The position numbers and the translations under genes are program-made. The notes beneath the pieces were generated by a model. The model had not been told where the DNA came from, made no database searches, and worked only from the letters and a program-made list of their open reading frames with translations. A DNA stretch of 64,000 bases from Deltaproteobacteria bacterium (lineage in GTDB: Bacteria; Myxococcota_A; UBA9042; DTJE01): the NCBI GenBank assembly GCA_029547805.1, contig JAKPOP010000010.1, forward strand, positions 744,452 through 808,451, written 5' to 3'. The stretch's first letter is position 1; every line of letters begins with the position of its first letter. This document shows, piece by piece, positions 53,392-61,456 of this stretch.

Positions 53392-54975
53392 ATGGCATGG
53401 CTGCCGCTGGTCCTGGGGGTCCTGGACGTCTGCGGTGGCGCCGCCTGCGTGCTCCGGGTCGATTCGCCGGAGCGGGTGCTGGCGGCCCTCCGGGACCCGC
53501 CCGTGGGCACCGTGGAATCGATCACTGCCGGGGCCGATCGCCTGACGGTCCGGATCTGTCCAGAATCCTCCGGGTGCAAGGACATCGAACTGCTCCGTCC
53601 AGAGAACTGTCCGGGACGCCCGGCCGGGGCCCTCTGCGCCGTGGCCCCCGAGGGGACTCCCGAGGCGCTGGTCACGGCCCTGGTGGATCGCCTCTCGCCG
53701 ATCCCCGCCTCGGCCCTGTGGACTCCCCTGCCCGGGGACACCCCCTCCCCAGGCCCCGACACCCCTCCGACGGCCCCGGACCGGACGGCATCCCCGGCGA
53801 CGGAGGTTCCCATCGCCCCGGGAGTCATCCTGTGGATCCTGCTCCTGCCCTGGATTCTGGGCGCCGGCATGGGGGCACGTCTCGGGGGTCGCTGGCCCTG
53901 GATCGCCTCGTCGGCCTGGCGGTCGATCCTGCTGCTGCTGCCTCCCCTGGGCCTCCTGGGAATCGCCTGGGTGGCGGGCCTCCCGGTCCGCCCCTGGGAC
54001 CTGGGGGTGCCGGCGGCGATCTTCGGCCTCGGGATCCACTGGGGGACCGGCCGGGGATGGAAGCGGGCCGCCTGGTGGTCCGCCGCCCGGGGACTGGGAG
54101 CCGCGGTGGGACTCCTGCTGCTGGCCGAGGTCGCCTGCCGACTGACGTTGCCGAATCCCGCAACCCCTCCCCCCGAAGTTGCCACTTCCCCCGGAGTCCC
54201 GGCCTCCCCGACTCCGGTGCGACCACCGAGGGCCCTGGGAGGCCCCTTCCCGCTGGCGGTGCTGCACCTGCGGTTCCAGGACCCCACGGACCTCGGCCCC
54301 GGGACCCTCCGGGGCCTGAACCGGCGAGACCCGGACCTCTGGCACGTGGACGTGGCGGTGTCGCCGGGAACCGAGGCCCAGGCCTGGGACCTGGCCCGGC
54401 GATGGCTGGAGGCCGAGCGCGTGCTGGGCTTCGTGTTTCACGTGGGTCCGGACCTCGCCCTGTCGCCAGGGGCTTCGGCAGGCGACCCGAATCCCCGGCC
54501 CGTCGCCGGTCCCGCTCCCTCCTCGGAACAGGCCCCCTCCCCGGCCCCCTTGGCAAGTCCAGAGGCCCCGGTCCGATCCGTGCTGCTGCGGTCGGCCGCC
54601 CGGGCATCCCGGCTGGCAGCCTGCCTGGACAAGGTCCTCTCCACCCGGGAGGCGGATCCCGGCCGGCCGTCCACGTCGCCCCCCCACACTCCGGAGGACC
54701 TGGTCCGGGACGTGACGCAACGGGCACTGGCAGATCGGATTCCCGTGGCGGTGGTCCGGCGTGTCGGGACCGCAGGGGCCTCCGGGGAGGGGAACGTCCG
54801 CCCGGGAGACCTGGGGCCGTTCCTGAATCGCCTCGGGGTCCCGATCCTTGAGGCCCCGGCGACGGCGGGCCCCGACGAGGCGGCCGCCTGGCTGCTGGAG
54901 GCCCTGGGGCCCCTGCGGTCCCGTTCCCGGGCGATCGCCGACGAGCGCATCCGGGCCTTCCGATCCCCCCGGTGA
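53392..54975 (+). CDS. Unrecognised membrane protein with Pro-rich linker and C-terminal domain
   Basis: The 527-residue protein begins with a short hydrophobic stretch and a Cys-containing soluble part (about 12-95). A Pro/Thr/Asp-rich linker follows, then about four membrane helices (about 140-240). The C-terminal soluble domain (about 280-527) is split by another Pro/Ala-rich spacer. That domain (LAVLHLRFQDPTDLGPGTLRG, LLRSAARASRLAAC, ADRIPVAVVRRV) vaguely follows the order of SGNH-type hydrolases, but the GDS serine motif is absent. GGGAGG lies 5 bases before the ATG. The first three residues before Trp make an unusual export signal. Function unknown. Confidence 0.62.
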   Translation: MAWLPLVLGVLDVCGGAACVLRVDSPERVLAALRDPPVGTVESITAGADRLTVRICPESSGCKDIELLRPENCPGRPAGALCAVAPEGTPEALVTALVDRLSPIPASALWTPLPGDTPSPGPDTPPTAPDRTASPATEVPIAPGVILWILLLPWILGAGMGARLGGRWPWIASSAWRSILLLLPPLGLLGIAWVAGLPVRPWDLGVPAAIFGLGIHWGTGRGWKRAAWWSAARGLGAAVGLLLLAEVACRLTLPNPATPPPEVATSPGVPASPTPVRPPRALGGPFPLAVLHLRFQDPTDLGPGTLRGLNRRDPDLWHVDVAVSPGTEAQAWDLARRWLEAERVLGFVFHVGPDLALSPGASAGDPNPRPVAGPAPSSEQAPSPAPLASPEAPVRSVLLRSAARASRLAACLDKVLSTREADPGRPSTSPPHTPEDLVRDVTQRALADRIPVAVVRRVGTAGASGEGNVRPGDLGPFLNRLGVPILEAPATAGPDEAAAWLLEALGPLRSRSRAIADERIRAFRSPR

Positions 54976-55078
54976 CCCCCCGATCGGTCCACGCCCGGTC
55001 CTGCCCTCGGGGCATTCCTTCGGCAGAGGTTCTGATCTACCTTGCAGACACGGGGTGCCGACGATCGGAGAGATCCGC

Positions 55079-56731
55079 ATGGCAGACTCGGGCGTTCACA
55101 GCATCCTCCGGGGGCTTCAGCGGTTGCTGGCCCCGCCGCGCCTCGCCCTCCGGCTGATCCTCTACCTGGTCCTGGTGGTCGCGGTGGTGGCCGGCGGGTC
55201 TGCCTGGATCGACGTGCGCAACCAGGAACTCCTGCTGCGAAACCAGATGACGATGGCCTCGGAACAACTGTCCAACGCCATCGTGAACGCCACCTGGCAC
55301 GCGATGCTCGAGGACCGGAGGGACGCGGCCTACGAGATCATGCGATCGGTGGCCCGCCAGAACGGGATCGAGAAGGTCCGGATCTTCAACAAGGAGGGGA
55401 GGATCGTCTTCTCCACCGGCGAGGACCAGGGAGCCCTGGTGGACAAGCGGGCCGAGGCCTGCGACCTCTGCCATGCCCGGGAGGAACCCCTGGTGACCGT
55501 GGACGTGCCCACCCGGACCCGAATCTTCCACCGGGATGACGGCCGTCGGGTCCTGGGGATGATCACCCCCATCTACAACGAGCCGGCCTGCGCCAACGCC
55601 GCCTGCCATGCCCATCCGCCCGAGATCCGGGTGCTGGGAGTGCTGGACGTCGGCATGTCGATGGGGCTCGTGGACCAGGAGCGCGATCGCCTGCGTCGCC
55701 AGGCCTTCCAGCGGGCCCTGGTCGAGGTGGCGTTGCTCGGGGCCCTGATCTTCCTGGTCACCCGGAAGTTCGTGGGGGTCCCCATCCGCCGCCTCGTCCA
55801 GGCCATCCGGTCCCTGACGGCCCGGGGACTGGACCGCCCGATCGAGGTCCATGCCCCGCTGGAACTGGGAGAACTGGAGCAGTCCTTCGAGGACCTCCGA
55901 CAGCGCCTGGCCCAGGCCATGGCGGAACTGAACGCCCTGACCCAGGCCCTGGAACAGAAGGTGGAGGAGCGGACAGCCCAGCTCCACTCTGCCCGGGAGC
56001 GACTGGCCCAGGCGGAGCGCATGGCCTCCCTGGGTCGCCTGGCGGCAACCGTGGCCCACGAGATCAACAACCCGGTGGCCGGGGTCCTGAACCTCGCCAG
56101 GCTGGTCCAGCGCATCCTCACCGACCAGGGCATCCCCCCCGATCGCCTCCCGGAGGTCCGGAAGTTCCTGGCCCAGATTGCCGGGGAGACGTCCCGGATC
56201 GGGCGCATCGTGTCGGACCTCCTGACCTTTTCCCGCCAGGCCCGGCCCGTGCAGGCCCAGACGGACCTGGAAGAGGTGATCGACAGCACCCTGGCGCTGC
56301 TGTCGGACCGGTTCTCCACCCGGGAGATCCAGGTGGTGCACCGGCGAGGTGGGCTGCCCCCGGTGTGGTGCGACGCCGAGCAGATGCAGCAGGTCCTCAC
56401 GAACCTGCTGGTCAACGCGGTCCAGGCCTCCCCGGACCGGGCCACCATCGTGATCTCCACCGCCTTCGACCCGGCCACCGACCGGGTGATCCTGGAGGTG
56501 ATCGACGCCGGGGTCGGCATCGCCCCGGAACACCTGGACCGGATCTTCGACCCCTTCTTCACCACCAAGGAGAAGGGAAAGGCTCTGGGGCTGGGCCTCG
56601 CGGTGGTCTATGGCATCGTTCAGGCCCATGGAGGCCTGATCGAGGTGGAGTCGGCCCCGGGATGCGGCGCCACCTTCCGGGTGGTGCTGCCGGTCCGGGG
56701 CGCTGCTCCCCAGGAGGACGGGAATCCATGA
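55079..56731 (+). CDS. Sensor histidine kinase with periplasmic c-type haem motifs
   Basis: The 550-residue kinase has one N-terminal membrane helix (about 24-43), a ~165-residue periplasmic domain, a second helix (about 212-229), a HAMP-like linker and a kinase core. The H-box is VAHEINNPVAG (His 327), the N-box QQVLTNLLVNAVQA, and the G-boxes DAGVGI, FDPFFTTKEKGKALGLGLAVVYG. The sensor domain contains CDLCH (128-132), a regular CxxCH haem site, and CANAACH (171-177), a CX4CH site. It therefore probably binds one or two covalent haems and senses redox state, oxygen or NO. It is translationally coupled (ATGA) to the sigma-54 activator that follows. CGGAGAG precedes the ATG. Confidence 0.92.
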   Translation: MADSGVHSILRGLQRLLAPPRLALRLILYLVLVVAVVAGGSAWIDVRNQELLLRNQMTMASEQLSNAIVNATWHAMLEDRRDAAYEIMRSVARQNGIEKVRIFNKEGRIVFSTGEDQGALVDKRAEACDLCHAREEPLVTVDVPTRTRIFHRDDGRRVLGMITPIYNEPACANAACHAHPPEIRVLGVLDVGMSMGLVDQERDRLRRQAFQRALVEVALLGALIFLVTRKFVGVPIRRLVQAIRSLTARGLDRPIEVHAPLELGELEQSFEDLRQRLAQAMAELNALTQALEQKVEERTAQLHSARERLAQAERMASLGRLAATVAHEINNPVAGVLNLARLVQRILTDQGIPPDRLPEVRKFLAQIAGETSRIGRIVSDLLTFSRQARPVQAQTDLEEVIDSTLALLSDRFSTREIQVVHRRGGLPPVWCDAEQMQQVLTNLLVNAVQASPDRATIVISTAFDPATDRVILEVIDAGVGIAPEHLDRIFDPFFTTKEKGKALGLGLAVVYGIVQAHGGLIEVESAPGCGATFRVVLPVRGAAPQEDGNP

Positions 56732-58101
56732 CCGAACGCCCGGTGGTGTTGATCGTCGATGACGAGCCCGTGATCCGGGAGTCGCTGGCCGCCTGGCTCC
56801 AGGAGGACGGATACCGGACCCTCACCGCCGCCTCGGGGGAGGAGGCGGCCGCCCTGGTCCCAGGTCCTGACTGGCTGGCCTGCCTGGTGGACCTGAAGAT
56901 GCCCGGGGGCATCGACGGGATCGAAACGATGCGTCGCCTCCGTGCCAGGCGGCCCGACCTCCCGGTCGTGATCATCACGGCCTACGGCACCATCGACACC
57001 GCCGTGGCCGCCATGAAGGAAGGTGCGTCGGACTATGTCCTGAAGCCCTTCGACCCCGAGGACGTCTCCCTGATCCTCGAGCGGATCGCGGCCTTGCGAC
57101 GCGCCGGGGAGCGACCGCCGGACGCCGTGCCGGCAGCGGTTGCCCGGGGGGAGGCCTTCCACGGCATCTGGAGCGCCAGCCCCCGCATGCACGCCCTCTT
57201 CGCCCTGGTGGAGGAGGTGGCGAGCCTCCGGAGCACCGTGCTGATCGAGGGCGAGAGCGGTACCGGCAAGGAGATGTTCGCGCGGGCCATCCACGAGGCG
57301 GGCAACCGGGCCCGCCGCCCCTTCGTGAAGATGTCCTGCGCCGCCCTGACCGAGACCCTGCTGGAATCGGAGCTCTTCGGACACGAGGCCGGGGCCTTCA
57401 CGGGAGCCGGGTCACGGAAGCGGGGGAAGTTCGAGATCGCCGACGGAGGCACCCTGCTGCTGGACGAGATCGGGGACATCTCGCCGAAGGTCCAGGTGGA
57501 CCTGCTGCGGGTGCTCCAGGAACGGCGCTTCTTCCGGGTGGGCGGCAACGAGGAGATCGCGGTGGACGTCCGCTTCATCGCCGCCACGAACCGCCCCTTG
57601 CGGATCGCGGTCCGGGAGGGGCGGTTCCGGGAGGACCTCTTCTATCGCCTCAACGTGATCCACCTGCAGGTGCCGCCGCTCCGGGAGCGCCCCGAGGACA
57701 TCCCCCTGCTGGCCAACCACTTCGGGGCCCGCTTCGCCGCGGAACAGGGCCGGCCACCTCCCCGCTGGACGCCGGGGGCCCTCTCGGCCCTTCAGGCCCA
57801 CCGGTGGCCCGGGAACGTCCGGGAACTCGAAAACGCCGTCGAGCGGGCAATGGTGACCAGTCGAGGCGACGAACTCACGGCCGACGACTTCCGGTTCCTG
57901 CGGGAGGAGGCGGTCCCGGAGGACTGGAATCCCCCGGCAAACCTGCCGCTCCGAGAGGTCGAGGCCCAGGTCATCCGGGCGGTGCTCCAGCGCACCCGTT
58001 GGAACATCACCGAGGCCGCGTCGATCCTCGGCATCGACCGATCCACCCTTTACGAGAAGATGCGCCGCTACGACATCGATCGACGGCCGTCCCGGGAGTG
58101 A
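56728..58101 (+). CDS. NtrC-family sigma-54-dependent response regulator
   Basis: The 457-residue regulator has a receiver domain (IVDDEP; phospho-acceptor Asp 55 in LVDLKMPGG; Lys 106 in LKPFD). The AAA domain has GESGTGKE (Walker A), ELFGHEAGAFTGA (the GAFTGA loop that touches sigma-54) and GGTLLLDEIGDI. A Fis-type helix-turn-helix closes it (NITEAASILGIDRSTLYEKMRRY). All functional motifs are intact. It is coupled to the haem-type kinase, so the pair forms a complete redox or gas-responsive circuit. No sigma-54 promoter was recognised in the window, so the targets lie elsewhere. Confidence 0.96.
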   Translation: MTERPVVLIVDDEPVIRESLAAWLQEDGYRTLTAASGEEAAALVPGPDWLACLVDLKMPGGIDGIETMRRLRARRPDLPVVIITAYGTIDTAVAAMKEGASDYVLKPFDPEDVSLILERIAALRRAGERPPDAVPAAVARGEAFHGIWSASPRMHALFALVEEVASLRSTVLIEGESGTGKEMFARAIHEAGNRARRPFVKMSCAALTETLLESELFGHEAGAFTGAGSRKRGKFEIADGGTLLLDEIGDISPKVQVDLLRVLQERRFFRVGGNEEIAVDVRFIAATNRPLRIAVREGRFREDLFYRLNVIHLQVPPLRERPEDIPLLANHFGARFAAEQGRPPPRWTPGALSALQAHRWPGNVRELENAVERAMVTSRGDELTADDFRFLREEAVPEDWNPPANLPLREVEAQVIRAVLQRTRWNITEAASILGIDRSTLYEKMRRYDIDRRPSRE

Positions 58102-58222
58102 GGCCCCCGGCGATCGAGGCCACCCCGGCCTGGCGCTGCCCGGCCCGGGACGCCGGTACGTCCACGAACGGAACCTCCCGTGGATCGATGGGGCGCCCGT
58201 CCGGGTTTCGGACGAGGCGGAG

Positions 58223-58336
58223 TCACCGGGACCGGGGGTCGGGCTCCCGCAGGGCCGCGACCAGCAGCACCAGAGGCACCAGCGCCGCGGCCAGCAGGTT
58301 CGTCACCACGATCGTCATCGTCTGCCACTCGCTCAT
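58223..58336 (-). CDS. 37-residue single-span membrane peptide
   Basis: The short frame encodes MSEWQTMTIVVTNLLAAALV and 17 further residues that end in a charged tail (EPDPRSR). Residues about 9-29 form one membrane helix. GGGAGG lies 7 bases before the ATG, far better than the longer in-frame extension to 58492, which has an unnatural Pro/Gly-rich sequence. It is flanked by the sigma-54 regulator and the glycosidase gene. Small peptides of this type often modulate membrane complexes, but there is no direct evidence here. The reading could be chance. Confidence 0.5.
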   Translation of the reverse strand: MSEWQTMTIVVTNLLAAALVPLVLLVAALREPDPRSR

Positions 58337-58485
58337 GGCCCACCTCCCGTCGGAACTCCCTGCAGACTCTCCTCGCAAGAACCGATCCGGGCCGGCACCA
58401 GGGGCCCCATGAAGCCCAACCCATGGATGGCATGGCAGAAATTCCGGCAGGCGGGACTCAGGATGGCCAGGGCGGGTGCCGGGAC

Positions 58486-58512
58486 TTCCCACGGTCCGTG
58501 GGAAAATCCCAC
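58486..58512. repeat. Two overlapping palindromes
   Basis: TTCCCACGG-T-CCGTGGGAA (58486-58504) is a perfect 19-bp inverted repeat. GTGGGA-AAA-TCCCAC (58498-58512) shares its right arm, so the RNA could form only one hairpin at a time. It lies 14 bases beyond the stop of the GH2 gene. It could be a terminator or processing element, or a dimeric-regulator site. Confidence 0.6.
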
Positions 58513-58525
58513 ACCGAGGACCGGG

Positions 58526-61306
58526 TCAGGGGACCAGATTCCAGCCGGTGACCCGGACCTCCAGGGATCGGCCCTCCACCCGGTCCGCCTGGACCCGCCC
58601 CCGCCAGGTGGCGACCTCCCCGGGAAACAGCGTCCGGTCGTTGTCGTCCCACCGGATCGGGAGGACCGGCAGCCCGGTCCCGGTGTCCCACAAGGTCACC
58701 TCGATGAAGAAGGCGATGGCCGCGGTGGCATTGCGCAGGGTCTGGACCACCTCCACCTCCTCTCCCTGTCGGGTCACCGTGAAGGGGTCCCGCTGGATCG
58801 CGACGGGAGGCAGGGAGGCCAGGGCCGACTGGTCCGCCACCTGCACCTTCGGCAGGTTGTCGGGGGTGGACTCCCAGGTGTAGGCGTCCTCGGCGATCGG
58901 GATCCAGTAGGTGTTGCGATCAACCTCGGCCCCGGCGGCATCCCGCAACCACAGGTCCACGAAGAAGACCGGGGCCAGCGCCGGGGCCTGGTCGTCGATG
59001 TCCGGTCCCAGGGGCAGGGCCAGGGCCTTGCCATCGGCCTGGAGGGTCTCGATCACGGTGGTCCGCTGGACCACCCGGGTGCCGTCGAGGGCATACAGCC
59101 GGGCCTCCACCTGGAGGTCCCGGACATCCCGGATCGTGGAGTTGACGACCCAGACCCCCCGGTCGTCGTAGGCGTACTGGACATGGAGGGGCCGGAGGGC
59201 CTTGCGGGCCCCGTAGTAGGTCCCCCCGGGCCGGAGGAACCAGTCGTAGAGCTGCCAGATGAGCCCGGGCCAGGCGTTGTTCAGCATCCACTGGATGTGG
59301 CCCGTGGCGAGGTACTTGTTGCGCCCCTGGGCCTCGAACATGGCCCGGTGGGCCTCGTACTGGAACACCTGGGCCTTCCGGGCCAGGTCCGCCGCGCCGT
59401 CGGGGGGCCCGAGGCGGGCGTTCATCCCGGACAGGTAGACCCGCAGCCTCTCGGGGGCCGATCCGAGGCCGCCGGAGTGGAACAGGAAGGTCTCCTGCGG
59501 GGGCCAGAGGTCCCCCTCGGGCATCATCCGCAACAGGCTGTCCAGCGGGGGGATCGAGAACCCTGGACTGGACTCGCTGTTGAAGCCGAAGGCCCCCCCA
59601 TACATCCACTCCCAGTCCACCCGTCCGGCCAGGTCCATGGGGTCCCGGGGCACCGCCAGATACCAGTAGTTCGGCGGGACCCAGTGGTAGGGACCGGTCA
59701 TCTTCATCCCCGAGGGACCGGTGACGGTGGAGGGGGTCTCGGTGGCGCTGGAGACCACCGGCAGGTCCCACCGGGCCTCCCGGGCGACCTCCAGGTACAT
59801 CTGCTCCACGTCGGGGGGAGGATGGAAGTCGGACCCGTTGAGCCAGGTGAAGACGCTCGGATGGCGCCGCAGACGCCGCAACTGGGTCTCCAGGGAGGCC
59901 CGGGCGACGGTCCGCTGGACGTCCCCCCAGTGGTCCCAGTCCTCCCAGGCGTCGCAGCAGCACCACCCAGGCATGACCAGGATGCCCTCCCGGTCGCAGA
60001 GGTCGTAGAAGGCATGATCCTTCAGTTTCCCCTCCAGCCGGATGGCGTTGAGGCCCAGGTCCTTCACATAGGCGATCTCATCCCGGTCTCGGCGGGGGTC
60101 GTGGCGATGGAACAGGTCCGGCACCCACCCGGCGCCCCGGATCAGGATCGGGCGGCCGTTGATCCGGTAGATCCTCTGGTTCGGCGGCAGCACCTCGGAG
60201 GTGACCTCCCGGATGCCGAAGTCGAAGGAGACGGCGTCCGACACGACCCCATCCACCCGGGCCTCCAGGTCCATCCGGTAGAGGTGGGGTTCCCCCCAGG
60301 CGTAGGGCCACCAGAGCACCGGGTCCGGGACCCGCAGGGCCGGGACCTGGTCCGAGGTCCAGGCGAACTCCCGGGACTCCCCGGGACCCAGCGAGACCGT
60401 GTCTTCAAAGGCCTTGCCCCCGAATCGGCCGGCGACCCGGACCTCCTGGGGCACCTCCCGGGCGTTGGACAGACCCGCCACCAGCGTCAGTTCGGCGGTG
60501 CCGTCGGGGAGGAGTCGCGTCGTCACCGCCGGGTCCCGGAGGGCCACCGATCCCCGGACCTCGACCCGAGCGGGCATCCAGAGGCCCATGCTGTAGTCCG
60601 GCGGCTCGGGATTCCAGTCCACGAAGTAGATCGCCAGGTCGGTGAAGATGTCCGGCGCGAAGACCTCGACCGCCACGGCGCAGGGACCCGAGGAGGGGAG
60701 GAAGTCCGTGACGTCCAGGCGGTGCTCCCGGAAGGTGCCGATCACCTCGTCCCGGGAGGCCGCCAGTCGACCGTTCACCCAGACGTCGGCTCGATGATTG
60801 ATCCCCTCGAAGACCAGCCAGAGGCGCTGGTCCGGCTCCCGTGGAGGGGCATCGAACTCAGTGCGCCACCACCACCCGACGCCGTAGGGGCTGTCGGGGG
60901 GCATCGGCAGGAAGCTCCAGGTCCACCCCGGCACGTCCTGGAGGTTGCGTCCGAAGCGAGGGTTCCCCAGCAGGCCCGCTTCCTCCTGGGCCCCGGCCAC
61001 GGTGCCGGGAACCCGGGCGGGAAGCCACGATGCGTCGTCGAATCCTGGTTGGGAGATCGCCGCCCCGTCCTGGCCGACCACCTCGCTGCTGGCGATCCGC
61101 CACGAATCCAGAGAGAGGGACCGGGGCATCGGCCCCGGGGTCTCCGCCTCTTCCCCCGAGAGGTCCTCCGGTGTCAACACGTCGACCCCGTCCCCCGGGA
61201 CCTCCCCGGCGGGCCCCTCCCGGGCCGGTTCGCACCCCCACAGGACCAGACCCAGGACCCAGCCGGCGATGCCCCTCGCCGGCCATCGGAAACCGCGTCG
61301 CCTCAT
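58526..61306 (-). CDS. GH2 lipoprotein, exo-beta-glucosaminidase (CsxA) subgroup
   Basis: The 926-residue lipoprotein (LGLVLWGC, Cys 25) has the GH2 layout of sugar-binding domain, Ig-like domains, TIM barrel and C-terminal Ig-like domains. It resembles Amycolatopsis exo-beta-D-glucosaminidase throughout: RINGRPILIRGAGWVPDLF, LGLNAIRLEG, PGWCCCDAWEDW, LNGSDFHPP, SGMKMTGPYHWVPPNYWY and FGFNSESSPGFSIPPLDSL. The acid/base of this subgroup is Asp, kept in GSD (Asp 493). The nucleophile is Glu, kept in FNSES (Glu 578). Such enzymes trim glucosamine from chitosan-like chains or glycans. GGGAGAGG precedes the ATG at 61306. The gene is divergent from the GH31 gene, so they are likely co-regulated. 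Confidence 0.88.
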   Translation of the reverse strand: MRRRGFRWPARGIAGWVLGLVLWGCEPAREGPAGEVPGDGVDVLTPEDLSGEEAETPGPMPRSLSLDSWRIASSEVVGQDGAAISQPGFDDASWLPARVPGTVAGAQEEAGLLGNPRFGRNLQDVPGWTWSFLPMPPDSPYGVGWWWRTEFDAPPREPDQRLWLVFEGINHRADVWVNGRLAASRDEVIGTFREHRLDVTDFLPSSGPCAVAVEVFAPDIFTDLAIYFVDWNPEPPDYSMGLWMPARVEVRGSVALRDPAVTTRLLPDGTAELTLVAGLSNAREVPQEVRVAGRFGGKAFEDTVSLGPGESREFAWTSDQVPALRVPDPVLWWPYAWGEPHLYRMDLEARVDGVVSDAVSFDFGIREVTSEVLPPNQRIYRINGRPILIRGAGWVPDLFHRHDPRRDRDEIAYVKDLGLNAIRLEGKLKDHAFYDLCDREGILVMPGWCCCDAWEDWDHWGDVQRTVARASLETQLRRLRRHPSVFTWLNGSDFHPPPDVEQMYLEVAREARWDLPVVSSATETPSTVTGPSGMKMTGPYHWVPPNYWYLAVPRDPMDLAGRVDWEWMYGGAFGFNSESSPGFSIPPLDSLLRMMPEGDLWPPQETFLFHSGGLGSAPERLRVYLSGMNARLGPPDGAADLARKAQVFQYEAHRAMFEAQGRNKYLATGHIQWMLNNAWPGLIWQLYDWFLRPGGTYYGARKALRPLHVQYAYDDRGVWVVNSTIRDVRDLQVEARLYALDGTRVVQRTTVIETLQADGKALALPLGPDIDDQAPALAPVFFVDLWLRDAAGAEVDRNTYWIPIAEDAYTWESTPDNLPKVQVADQSALASLPPVAIQRDPFTVTRQGEEVEVVQTLRNATAAIAFFIEVTLWDTGTGLPVLPIRWDDNDRTLFPGEVATWRGRVQADRVEGRSLEVRVTGWNLVP

Positions 61307-61430
61307 GCCCCTCTCCCGCCGGGCGTGGGGGCACCTTCGCAAAACTCCCGGACCGGGTCAATCGGGCCTGCCCCCCCGAGAACCCGGTAACGGCGACGGG
61401 TCGGCCTGGCAAGGCCCCGATCCGCCGTGG

Positions 61431-61436
61431 TATATC
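61431..61436 (+). promoter_or_regulatory. -10-like box upstream of the GH31 gene
   Basis: TATATC lies 20 bases before the ATG at 61457, with GAGGAGG in between. No -35 is convincing. Confidence 0.28.
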
Positions 61437-61456
61437 TCGCCGGTGAGGAGGACGGG

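Noticed and set aside
53322-54287. Upstream extension of the minus-strand membrane gene to 54287
   Set aside because: It would overlap the divergent 527-residue gene and reads as Arg/Ser/Pro-rich shadow sequence without membrane segments.
58425-58450. Sigma-54 promoter (TGGCATGGCAGAAATTCC)
   Set aside because: The -24 GG is present but the -12 GC is not at the required distance.
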